A stretch of DNA of 18,486 nucleotides from DATAEG01 sp036258135. Lineage in GTDB: Bacteria; Actinomycetota; Actinomycetes; Mycobacteriales; Jatrophihabitantaceae. Every line of letters starts with the position of its first letter. The stretch's first letter is position 1. The position numbers were made by a program, and so were the translations under genes. The notes beneath the pieces were generated by a model. The model searched no databases and was not told the origin of the DNA. It was given only the letters and a program-made list of their open reading frames with translations. This document shows positions 1 through 6,020 of this stretch, piece after piece. The stretch covers positions 1-18,486 of the forward strand of contig DATAEG010000113.1 in assembly GCA_036258135.1 (NCBI GenBank), written 5' to 3'.

Positions 1-27
1 CTTGCCAGGCACAGCAACCACAGCACC

Positions 28-57
28 CCCGCCGAGTACCGAGAGGATCCCGGCGGG
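28..57. repeat. Inverted repeat upstream of the DUF3073 gene
   Basis: The arms CCCGCCG (28-34) and CGGCGGG (51-57) are perfectly complementary across a 16-nt loop. No T-run follows, so it is a weak candidate for an intrinsic terminator of a gene lying left of the window. It could equally be 5' leader structure for the DUF3073 gene 31 nt downstream. In such GC-rich DNA a 7-bp arm can arise by chance. No gene is visible in bases 1-88. Confidence 0.3.
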
Positions 58-88
58 TCTCTGATGTCAGATATGAGGGGGTCGAGCC

Positions 89-259
89 ATGGGGCGCGGC
101 CGAGCGAAGGCCAAGCAGCAGCGAGTGGCCCGCGATCTTAAATACAAGCCGCAATCGACCGATCTCGCCGCGCTACAGCGCGAGCTGAGTGGGTCCGAAT
201 CGGCTCCCGCCGAAGACGATGAGTACGAGGACGACAGCTGGGCCTCCGGCCGCCGCTGA
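89..259 (+). CDS. DUF3073 family small protein
   Basis: A 56-residue protein beginning MGRGRAKAKQQRVARDLKY, which is the diagnostic opening of DUF3073, a short actinobacterial family of unknown function. The N-terminal third is very basic. The middle carries a TDLAALQREL segment, and the C-terminus is acidic (runs of D and E) before ending GRR. The ATG is preceded at about 7 nt by the purine-rich GAGGGGG, a good ribosome binding site. It is convergent with purM, 49 nt away; in M. tuberculosis the DUF3073 gene Rv0810c likewise sits next to purM (recalled, not checked). The charge distribution suggests nucleic-acid or ribosome contact, but that is inference only. Confidence 0.9.
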   Translation: MGRGRAKAKQQRVARDLKYKPQSTDLAALQRELSGSESAPAEDDEYEDDSWASGRR

Positions 260-308
260 CCGTCCCCGCTGCCGATCCACCCGCGCTGATCGAGTCGCCC
301 GCCCCCTG

Positions 309-1367
309 TCAGGCTGGGTGCTCTCCGGTCATGCGTACCCGTAGGTCCGTCCCTGAGACGACACTTCCTAGGATCCATGCCGGCACGTCCCGCGCCGTCA
401 AGAAGCGCACCGCGTCGTCCGCGCCGTCTGCGGCGACGACGGCCACCATCCCCACGCCACGGTTGAACGTCAGCTCTGCCTGCTCGATCGGCACGGCACC
501 GAGCCGTTCGATCAGCCCGAACACGGGCGGTGGACGCCATGAGGAACGCTCCACGACGCCAGAGACGTCGGCCGGAAGCATGCGGCTCAGATTTCCGGCC
601 AGGCCGCCGCCGGTGACGTGAGCGAATGTGTGCACCTCCAGCGCGCCGGCCAAGGCCTGGCAGTCCTGAGCGTAGATGCGCGTCGGCTCGAGCAGTTCGT
701 CCACGAGAGGACGACCGGACAGCTCTGGCGGCGTCGCGTCCAGATCAAGTCCAGCCCGCTCGAACAGCACATGGCGGACCAGCGAGTACCCGTTGGCGTG
801 CAGTCCGGATGAGCCCATGGCCACCAGCGCATCGCCCGGCCGGACCCGTTCCGGTCCCAGCATCCCGTCGGCCTCGACGATGCCCACCCCGGCCCCGGAG
901 AGGTCGTAATCGTCGGGGTCCATGACACCGGGATGCTCCGCCGTCTCGCCGCCGATCAAGGCGCATCCGGCGAGCACGCACCCCTCGCTGATGCCGGCGA
1001 TGATCTCCGCGACACGTTCGGGGACGACCTTTCCGGTGGCGATGTAGTCGGTCATGAACAATGGTTCCGCGCCCACCACAACAAGGTCGTCGATGACCAT
1101 GGCGACCAGGTCGATTCCGATCGTGTCGTGCCTGTTGGCGGCGCGGGCAATGACGATCTTGGTCCCCACCCCGTCGGTCGACGTCGCCAGCACCGGCTGG
1201 CGGTAGCGGCTGGTATCGAGGCGGAAGAGGCCGGCGAAGCCACCCAGGTCGCCCATCACCTCCGGTCGGGCGGTGCGCTTCACCGAGGCCTTCATCAGCT
1301 CGACGGCTCGCTCACCAGCAGCAATATCGACGCCGGCGGCGGCATACGAGGCCGGTTCTGAGCTCAC
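309..1367 (-). CDS. purM: Phosphoribosylformylglycinamidine cyclo-ligase (AIR synthetase)
   Basis: A 352-residue protein, normal for the family. It closes the imidazole ring: FGAM plus ATP gives AIR, the fifth step of de novo IMP synthesis, in the cytosol. The N-terminal half carries the phosphate-binding segment ATSTDGVGTK (61-70), then IGIDLVAM, the IDDLVVVGAEPLFMTDYIA stretch and LIGGETAEHPG. The C-terminal half has GLHANGYSLVR and HVTGGGLAGNL, all typical of PurM. The start is a GTG at 1367 preceded by GGTGAGG. It is the last pur gene of the minus-strand series, but a plus-strand DUF427 gene separates it from purF, so it cannot be simply co-transcribed with purF without reading through that gene antisense. 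The 85-nt divergent gap upstream, holding two inverted repeats, probably contains its promoter. Confidence 0.97.
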   Translation of the reverse strand: MSSEPASYAAAGVDIAAGERAVELMKASVKRTARPEVMGDLGGFAGLFRLDTSRYRQPVLATSTDGVGTKIVIARAANRHDTIGIDLVAMVIDDLVVVGAEPLFMTDYIATGKVVPERVAEIIAGISEGCVLAGCALIGGETAEHPGVMDPDDYDLSGAGVGIVEADGMLGPERVRPGDALVAMGSSGLHANGYSLVRHVLFERAGLDLDATPPELSGRPLVDELLEPTRIYAQDCQALAGALEVHTFAHVTGGGLAGNLSRMLPADVSGVVERSSWRPPPVFGLIERLGAVPIEQAELTFNRGVGMVAVVAADGADDAVRFLTARDVPAWILGSVVSGTDLRVRMTGEHPA

Positions 1368-1376
1368 GGCCTCACC

Positions 1377-1400
1377 CTATTCGCGCGGCTGCGGGAATAG
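1377..1400. repeat. Inverted repeat 1 in the purM/DUF427 divergent region
   Basis: CTATTC (1377-1382) and GAATAG (1395-1400) are complementary. After one G/G mismatch, a further CGC/GCG pairing leaves a 4-nt loop. It lies only 10 nt upstream of the purM GTG. It could be an operator overlapping the purM promoter or a short leader hairpin. The AT-containing arms stand out in GC-rich surroundings. Confidence 0.4.
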
Positions 1401-1412
1401 CTCAGGGCCGGA

Positions 1413-1436
1413 CGGTTGCTCTCAACAGAGCAACCG
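1413..1436. promoter_or_regulatory. Perfect palindrome, candidate operator or leader hairpin
   Basis: Perfect 10-bp arms, CGGTTGCTCT (1413-1422) and AGAGCAACCG (1427-1436), flank a CAAC spacer. It lies 16 nt before the DUF427 ATG and 45 nt from the purM GTG. The size and symmetry fit a dimeric repressor site (for example TetR- or MarR-type), or a hairpin in the DUF427 leader. There is no T-run, so a terminator is unlikely. The regulator is unknown. Confidence 0.5.
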
Positions 1437-1452
1437 AGTCGCAGGAGACGAC

Positions 1453-2214
1453 ATGCGTGACTATCCAGCGCCTGCTGCGGTCAATCGCGTCGAGGCGGTA
1501 CCGCGGCGGATCAGGGTGGTCTTCGGCGGCCAGACCATCGTCGACACCACCAATGCCAAGTACGTGTGGGAGCTGCCGATCTACCCCGCCTACTACCTGC
1601 CCCGGGGCGACTTCGCCGAGGGCGTCCTCGTAGACGAAGGAAAGTCCCACCCGAGCCATCGAGGCACGGTCCAGTCGTTCGGCGTCCGCGTGGGCGAACG
1701 GACCGCCGCAGGCGCGGCTCGGGTCCTGATCGAAGCGGCGGGCCCGCAGCTCGCCGGCCTGGTGCGTCTGGACTGGGGTGCCATGGACGCCTGGTTCGAG
1801 GAGGACGAGCAGGTATTCGTGCATCCCCGCGACCCCTACACCCGGGTGGACGCGCTGCGCTCTACCCGCCACGTCCGCGTCGAGCTGGATGGCATCGTGC
1901 TGGCCGATTCCACCTCGCCCGTCCTGGTGTTCGAAACTGGTCTGCCCACCCGCTACTACCTGAACCGGACCGACGTCGACTTCACTCATCTGACGCCGAG
2001 CCAGACCGTTACCGCGTGCCCGTACAAAGGCACCACGGGCGGCTACTGGACGGCGACGACAGGTGACCGCACGCACCCGGACGTGGCTTGGACCTACACG
2101 TTCCCGTCCCGCGACCTCCTGCCGATCGCCGGGCTGATCGCGTTCTACAACGAACGGGTGGATCTGCTGGTCGACGGCGAGCTGCTGGAGCGCCCGAAGA
2201 CACACTTCAGCTGA
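1453..2214 (+). CDS. DUF427 domain protein (two tandem copies)
   Basis: A 253-residue protein with two DUF427 repeats. The first runs from about residue 18 (RRIRVVFGGQTIVDTTNAKY) to 120. The second runs from about 139 (RHVRVELDGIVLADSTSPVL) to 242, including the characteristic TACPYKGTTGGYW and the terminal DLLVDGE. DUF427 proteins adopt a small beta fold; their biochemical role is unknown, and two-domain versions are common in actinobacteria. The ATG has GGAG 5 nt upstream, which decides the start against longer in-frame extensions. It is divergent from purM and convergent with purF (9-nt gap), so it looks like an insertion into an ancestral purF-purM pair. No secretion signal is seen. Substrate and pathway cannot be named. 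Confidence 0.9.
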   Translation: MRDYPAPAAVNRVEAVPRRIRVVFGGQTIVDTTNAKYVWELPIYPAYYLPRGDFAEGVLVDEGKSHPSHRGTVQSFGVRVGERTAAGAARVLIEAAGPQLAGLVRLDWGAMDAWFEEDEQVFVHPRDPYTRVDALRSTRHVRVELDGIVLADSTSPVLVFETGLPTRYYLNRTDVDFTHLTPSQTVTACPYKGTTGGYWTATTGDRTHPDVAWTYTFPSRDLLPIAGLIAFYNERVDLLVDGELLERPKTHFS

Positions 2215-2223
2215 GTGCCGAGA

Positions 2224-3759
2224 TCACGGACGCCGGAGCGCGTCGGCGGCGGCGTACCCCTCCGCGCGCTCGGGCTCGCGTCCCGTGCCGACGACAGTGC
2301 GCTCGATGCCCTCGAGGATGTGCTTGCCGACCACGTCGGGAATCGGAATGGGATAACTGCCGTCGAAGCACGCCATGCATAGCCGTGACGACGGCTGCTC
2401 GCTGGCGGCCACCAGCCCGGCCAGCGACACGTACCCGAGCGAGTCGGCACCGATCGAGCGGCGGATGCCCTCGGTGTCGAGCCCGTTTGCGATGAGCTCG
2501 GCCTTCGACGCGAAGTCGATTCCGTAGAAGCACGGCCACTTGACCGGCGGCGAGGAGATCCGCACGTGCACCTCGACAGCGCCGGCCTCGCGGAGCATGC
2601 GGACGAGCGCGCGCTGCGTGTTGCCGCGGACGATGGAGTCGTCGACCACGACCAGCCGTTTGCCGCGTATCACGTCGCGTAGCGGGTTGAGCTTGAGCCG
2701 GATGCCGAGCTGGCGGATGGTCTGCGACGGCTGGATGAACGTCCGCCCGACGTAGGCGTTCTTGACCAATCCGAGCCCGTACGGGATGCCGGACTCCTCG
2801 GCGAACCCCACCGCGGCTGGCGTGCCCGACTCGGGTACGGGTATGACGAGGTCAGCCTCGGCCGGGTGTTCTCGGGCCAGGCGGCGCCCGACCTCGATCC
2901 GGGTGGCCTGGACGCTGCGTCCCGCGATCGAGGTGTCCGGGCGGGCCAGGTACACGTACTCGAAGAGGCAACCCTTGGGCGCGGCGGGTGCGAAGTGGGC
3001 GGAGCGCAGCCCGTCCTCGTCGACGGAGATGAGCTCGCCCGGTTCGATCTCGCGGACCATTGAGGCGCCGACGATGTCCAGCGCCGCCGTCTCGCTGGTC
3101 ACCACCCAGCCGCGCTCCAGCCGGCCCAGCACCAGCGGCCGCACGCCCTGCGCGTCGCGGGCCGCGTACAGCGTGTGTTCGTCCATAAACGTCAGGGAGA
3201 ACGCGCCACGCAGCCGGGGCAGCACCTCCATGGCCGCCTGCTCCACCGAGACATCCGGGCGGTTGGCGAGCAGTCCGGTGATCACGTCAGAGTCGGTGGT
3301 CGAGCCCATGCCGGCGTCGCCGCCGGATACGTCGGTCTCCCGCCGCAGCTCGGCGTCCAACTCCGCGGAGTTGACGAGGTTGCCGTTGTGGCCCAGTGCC
3401 AGCCCGGTGCCGGCGGCTGTCGTGCGGAACGTCGGCTGGGCGTTCTCCCACGTCGAGGACCCGGTGGTCGAGTACCGGGTGTGGCCGATGGCGATGTGGC
3501 CGCGCAGGCTGGCCAGGGCGGCCTCGTCGAACACCTGCGACACGAGGCCCAGGTCTTTGAAGACGACCAGCGACGAGCCGTCGCTGACCGCCATGCCGGC
3601 CGACTCCTGGCCGCGGTGCTGAAGCGCATAAAGACCGAAGAACGTCAGTTTGGCGACTTCCTCGCCGGGCGCCCACACGCCGAACACCCCGCAGGCGTCG
3701 CGCGGGCCCGTCTCGCCGGGGAACACCTCGTGGGAGAGCATGCCGTCGGCGCGGGCCAC
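2224..3759 (-). CDS. purF: Amidophosphoribosyltransferase
   Basis: A 511-residue enzyme for the first committed purine step: PRPP plus glutamine gives 5-phosphoribosylamine. C23 in RDACGVFGVW is the expected N-terminal nucleophile after propeptide removal. The class II glutamine amidotransferase domain follows (ALQHRGQESAG, GHTRYSTTG, GHNGNLVN). The phosphoribosyltransferase domain holds the PRPP loop VVVDDSIVRGNT (370-381). C264, C410, C461 and C464 match the four ligands of the [4Fe-4S] cluster of Bacillus-type PurF, so this is the oxygen-sensitive, propeptide-bearing form. I chose GTG 3759 because related actinobacterial proteins start here (MARADGMLSHE..., similar to MPRGDGRLSHD...) and a -10-like box lies 7 nt upstream. 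An in-frame GTG at 3792 and an ATG at 3741 are alternatives. Confidence 0.96.
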   Translation of the reverse strand: MARADGMLSHEVFPGETGPRDACGVFGVWAPGEEVAKLTFFGLYALQHRGQESAGMAVSDGSSLVVFKDLGLVSQVFDEAALASLRGHIAIGHTRYSTTGSSTWENAQPTFRTTAAGTGLALGHNGNLVNSAELDAELRRETDVSGGDAGMGSTTDSDVITGLLANRPDVSVEQAAMEVLPRLRGAFSLTFMDEHTLYAARDAQGVRPLVLGRLERGWVVTSETAALDIVGASMVREIEPGELISVDEDGLRSAHFAPAAPKGCLFEYVYLARPDTSIAGRSVQATRIEVGRRLAREHPAEADLVIPVPESGTPAAVGFAEESGIPYGLGLVKNAYVGRTFIQPSQTIRQLGIRLKLNPLRDVIRGKRLVVVDDSIVRGNTQRALVRMLREAGAVEVHVRISSPPVKWPCFYGIDFASKAELIANGLDTEGIRRSIGADSLGYVSLAGLVAASEQPSSRLCMACFDGSYPIPIPDVVGKHILEGIERTVVGTGREPERAEGYAAADALRRP

Positions 3760-3766
3760 GTCAGCA

Positions 3767-3772
3767 AGTCTA
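3767..3772 (-). promoter_or_regulatory. Candidate -10 box for leaderless purF
   Basis: TAGACT, read on the minus strand, fits the actinobacterial TANNNT -10 consensus and ends 7 nt before the chosen GTG. This would make transcription start at the start codon. No Shine-Dalgarno sequence is present, which agrees with a leaderless mRNA. No clear -35 is seen. Confidence 0.4.
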
Positions 3773-3822
3773 AGGGCACGGACCCGGGCCACCCGCCGCG
3801 TCGCGCCGGCGGCGCGCTGCCG

Positions 3823-4095
3823 TCAGCGCCGGGCAGGCGTGCCCGAGCGGCTCTGCCACCAGCGCCAGGCGGCGGTGACCACCAGCGCGCCGGCAAGCGA
3901 GCCGATGATGCCGCTCGGCTTGAACGCCAGCCCGTCTCCGGCAATCAGGCTCACGATCAAGCCACCGAGGAACGATCCGACGATCCCCGCTACCAACGCC
4001 ATGCCCCAGTCGAAGCCCTTGCCCTCGCGTCCCAGGATGAGCTGAGCGCCGGCCCCGACGAGCATGCCGAACAGAATGATGCCTAGTAGCAGCAT
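3823..4095 (-). CDS. GlsB/YeaQ/YmgE family small membrane protein
   Basis: A 90-residue, mostly hydrophobic protein with three membrane segments at about 2-20, 31-53 and 61-79. It is Gly-rich with the family pattern GMLVGAGAQLILG, then ALVAGIVGSFLGGL and SGIIGSLAGALVV, followed by a basic tail (WQSRSGTPARR). This is the 'transglycosylase-associated' family, found in stress-induced membrane proteins; no enzymatic activity is established. The ATG at 4095 follows a -10-like TATGCT by 6 nt and lacks a close ribosome binding site, suggesting a leaderless message. It lies upstream of purF in the same direction, with 63 nt between, but purF appears to have its own promoter. Confidence 0.85.
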   Translation of the reverse strand: MLLLGIILFGMLVGAGAQLILGREGKGFDWGMALVAGIVGSFLGGLIVSLIAGDGLAFKPSGIIGSLAGALVVTAAWRWWQSRSGTPARR

Positions 4096-4101
4096 GGCGA
4101 C

Positions 4102-4107
4102 AGCATA
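4102..4107 (-). promoter_or_regulatory. Candidate -10 box for the GlsB-type gene
   Basis: TATGCT on the minus strand fits TANNNT and lies 6 nt before the ATG at 4095. This is the same geometry as at purF, purQ and the antitoxin gene. No convincing -35 is visible. Confidence 0.35.
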
Positions 4108-4123
4108 GAGACCTCGGGTCGGC

Positions 4124-4200
4124 TCAGGCGAAGCCCTGGCGCGGACTGACGCTGGCCGCCAGTTGGGCTCGGGAACTGATGTCGAGCTTGGCGAATGTCC
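4124..4200 (-). pseudogene. Remnant of a LuxR-type HTH C-terminus
   Basis: On the minus strand the frame ending at the TGA in 4124-4126 encodes RWTFAKLDISSRAQLAASV and then a short tail ending QGFA. The core FAKLDISSRAQLAA matches the recognition-helix end of LuxR/FixJ-type DNA-binding domains (usual pattern KL-x-(V/I)-x-SR-x-x-L/A). Upstream in the same frame I see no helix 1-3 residues, no start codon and no receiver or ATPase domain. The whiB7-like gene occupies the opposite strand from 4393. It is therefore best read as a decayed stub rather than a functional gene. Confidence 0.55.
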
Positions 4201-4262
4201 ATCGCTCCCGAGGACGCGCAGTTACTCGTCCCTCCCGAAGAGCTGGGCAGGCGGGGGCAGGC

Positions 4263-4367
4263 ATGCCCGTGATCCGGACCCTTAGCGTTCTGCGTCCTCA
4301 TCCCGACCGCCTTAGGGAGGGTCGAGCCGACTCATCCGATCCAACATCAGCAATTTGGCCGATGTAA
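4263..4367 (+). promoter_or_regulatory. Possible leader ORF in the whiB7 5' region
   Basis: An ATG at 4263, with GGGGG about 5 nt upstream, opens a 34-codon frame (MPVIRTLSVLRPHPDRLREG...) ending with TAA 25 nt before the whiB7-like ATG. whiB7/wblC genes of mycobacteria and Streptomyces are known to be controlled by a leader with a short upstream ORF and antibiotic-responsive attenuation, so a leader peptide is plausible. The interval 4201-4392 otherwise shows no gene, and I cannot see a convincing attenuator stem or promoter. The frame may be fortuitous. Confidence 0.3.
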
Positions 4368-4392
4368 TCCACACGGCTGCCTCACGAAGCTG

Positions 4393-4818
4393 ATGCCCAT
4401 GAACCTCCTAGCCGACGCCGCCCCTCCCCTGGCCGGAGTGGTGACCGCGAACCAACTGGTGAGTGCCCGGTTCGTCGACTTCCGCGACGAGCACGCACGA
4501 CGGCACCGCCGGGACCGCCGACCTGCCAAACGACGGGTGTCGATCGCGCTGCCGTGCCAACAACACAACCCCGATCTCTGGTTCTCTGACTCGCCGGCCG
4601 ATCTGGACGTGGCCAAGGCGTTGTGCGCCGAATGCCCGATACAGCAGGCCTGCCTGGCCGGTGCGCTGGAACGAGGCGAATACACCGGCGTGTGGGGCGG
4701 CCAGATCCTCGACCGCGGTCTCATCCTCACCCACAAACGCGGCCCCGGCCGACCGCGCAAGAACAGCGAAGTACCGCGCCGCTACGAGCTTGCGGCGGCC
4801 GAGCGCCCCGCAGTCTGA
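4393..4818 (+). CDS. whiB7: WhiB-family [4Fe-4S] transcription regulator, WhiB7-like
   Basis: A 141-residue protein. Cysteines 55, 78, 81 and 87 form the WhiB cluster motif C-x22-C-x2-C-x5-C (LPCQQHNPDLWF, then LCAECPIQQACLAGAL). GVWGG (99-103) is the WhiB turn that contacts sigma factor, and RGPGRPRK (116-123) is an AT-hook, the feature that separates WhiB7/WblC from other WhiB proteins. WhiB7 binds sigma-A and activates intrinsic antibiotic-resistance genes after ribosome stress. The 50-residue region before the first Cys is basic (RRHRRDRRPAKRR); WblC of Streptomyces also has an N-terminal extension. The start is uncertain: ATG 4393 and ATG 4399 both lack a strong ribosome binding site, and an internal GTG is possible. 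It heads a plus-strand block with two small genes. Confidence 0.88.
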   Translation: MPMNLLADAAPPLAGVVTANQLVSARFVDFRDEHARRHRRDRRPAKRRVSIALPCQQHNPDLWFSDSPADLDVAKALCAECPIQQACLAGALERGEYTGVWGGQILDRGLILTHKRGPGRPRKNSEVPRRYELAAAERPAV

Positions 4819-4844
4819 CACCTCGCCCACTCGAGGGGTTCGCC

Positions 4845-5036
4845 GTGATCACTACGAGGTCGGCAGGCGCACCGCCCGCCGTCGACGACTCACGCCATGC
4901 GGCCGCAGAACACGTCTACGACGCCGAGTGTGCGCTGCACGCCGCTCATCAAGCCGGGATCGACGCCTGGGTAGCGGCCGCGAGTGAGGATCTACACGCG
5001 GCGCTCGTAGATCATCTGAAGGAAGGTGCCCCGTGA
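4845..5036 (+). CDS. Small actinobacterial conserved protein of unknown function
   Basis: A 63-residue protein starting at GTG 4845, with GAGGGG 6 nt upstream. The core HVYDAECALHAAHQAGIDAW, followed by VAAASEDLHAALVDHL, is His- and Ala-rich and predicted helical. It resembles short conserved actinobacterial proteins I recall with a YDAECALHxAHQ signature, but no function is known to me. Its stop overlaps the next gene's start by four bases (GTGA), indicating translational coupling. It follows the WhiB7-like gene by 26 nt, so the three genes probably share a transcript. Confidence 0.75.
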   Translation: MITTRSAGAPPAVDDSRHAAAEHVYDAECALHAAHQAGIDAWVAAASEDLHAALVDHLKEGAP

Positions 5037-5221
5037 ACTCCCACATCTACAGCGTCCTGGTGCGCGAGCGCATGCGTGACGCCGAAGAAGCTGCCGAGCG
5101 GGCCCGCCGAATCCGCGAGGCGCGCCGCACGACCAAGCGGCGCGAGCCGGTGCCTGTCGAGCCGCTGCCACGCCACGAGGAAATCGAGGCGGAGGAGCCG
5201 GTCCTGGCTGGACACCGCTGA
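5033..5221 (+). CDS. Small, highly charged helical protein
   Basis: A 62-residue protein starting at the GTG that overlaps the previous stop, with GGAAGGT 7 nt upstream. The sequence is dominated by Arg, Glu and Ala (RERMRDAEEAAERARRIREA), predicting one long amphipathic helix or coiled coil, then a Pro/Glu tail ending LAGHR. No family is recognised with confidence. Similar short Arg/Glu-rich proteins are common downstream of other small genes in actinobacteria. Coupling to the upstream 63-residue protein suggests the two act together or are made in equal amounts (inference). Confidence 0.65.
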   Translation: MNSHIYSVLVRERMRDAEEAAERARRIREARRTTKRREPVPVEPLPRHEEIEAEEPVLAGHR

Positions 5222-5236
5222 GCTGGGCTGGTGGCG

Positions 5237-6013
5237 CTACGAAAGCAGTGGCAGGCAGCTGGACAGGTCCGAGCGCTGCCCGGTGGCCCGAACGCGCCCG
5301 GCCCGGACTTCGTCCGCCCAGCCGACCCGCCCGGTCGCAAGGCGTAGCCAGGTGACCGGATCGGTTTCGACGACGTTCGGCGGCGTCCCGCGGGTATGAC
5401 GGGGCCCCGCGATCAGCTGCGCGGCGGCGAACGGCGGTACCCGCAGTTCGACGGTCCGTCCCGGCGCCTGGGCCGCCGCGATGGCCACCAGTTCGCGCGT
5501 GGTGAGCGCGAGGGCGTCGCGGTCCAACGCAATAGGGGGGCGGTCGGTCGAGCGCGAGAGGTCGTCGCAGTGCACCACGACCTCGATCACCCGGGTGGCG
5601 ACGAAGTCGGCCGGTCGCACCGGCCCACGCGCCGTGTCGATCACCGCGGGCACCGGCTGGTCCAGAGCGGCACGGACCGCCTCGACGGCATCCCGCAGCC
5701 TGGCGAGGAGGCCCTCCGTAGTCGTCTCCGCCGCGACCCGACGCGTCGACGCGTCGATCAGCGACACGTCGCGGCGGTAACGGCGCACGAACTCGGCGTT
5801 CGACAGGGCCGGCTCCACCGACACCTGGGCCAGATGGCGGATGAGTCCCTCGTGGACGAGGACCAGATGGCCGACGAGGGTTCGGACGTCCCAGTCGGGC
5901 AGGACGGTGGCGGCGCTCCAGTCGGCTGCGTCCAGATCCGCCAGCCAATCAGCAGCTGCACGGCCCTGCCCCACTAATGGCGCGGCCAAACGGCCCGATA
6001 TCCCTGCTGTCAC
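5237..6013 (-). CDS. Maleylpyruvate isomerase/sterol-carrier-like family protein (mycothiol-type DinB fold)
   Basis: A 258-residue protein. The N-terminal MDMPI-type helical bundle shows DWSAATVLPDWDVRTLVGHL (31-50) and RVIEVVVHCDDLSRS (141-155). H49, E144 and H148 sit where the metal ligands of Corynebacterium mycothiol-dependent maleylpyruvate isomerase lie, so metal binding looks intact. The C-terminal domain (about 185-258, with GPRHTRGTPPNVVETDP and WLRLATGR) is the bacterial SCP-like domain. Family members use mycothiol or are orphan; the real substrate is unknown. GTG 6013 is 7 nt after the stop of the upstream gene, with GAGGAG as its ribosome binding site, so the two form an operon. 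It ends 15 nt from the oppositely oriented small gene ending at 5221. Confidence 0.85.
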   Translation of the reverse strand: MTAGISGRLAAPLVGQGRAAADWLADLDAADWSAATVLPDWDVRTLVGHLVLVHEGLIRHLAQVSVEPALSNAEFVRRYRRDVSLIDASTRRVAAETTTEGLLARLRDAVEAVRAALDQPVPAVIDTARGPVRPADFVATRVIEVVVHCDDLSRSTDRPPIALDRDALALTTRELVAIAAAQAPGRTVELRVPPFAAAQLIAGPRHTRGTPPNVVETDPVTWLRLATGRVGWADEVRAGRVRATGQRSDLSSCLPLLS

Positions 6014-6020
6014 GGTCTCC

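Noticed and set aside
1402..2205. A 267-codon minus-strand frame that would fill the purF-purM gap in the same direction
   Set aside because: The plus-strand frame encodes two clear DUF427 domains with a good ribosome binding site, whereas this one shows no family.
4277..4323. GACCCT and AGGGTC pairing in the whiB7 upstream region as an attenuator stem
   Set aside because: Only 6 bp with a 35-nt loop and no T-run; too weak to call without folding or covariation.
4992..5948. A 318-codon minus-strand frame overlapping the MDMPI/SCP-family gene
   Set aside because: It is another frame of the same region with a low-complexity Arg/Gly/Pro translation; the 5237-6013 frame has the conserved family motifs.
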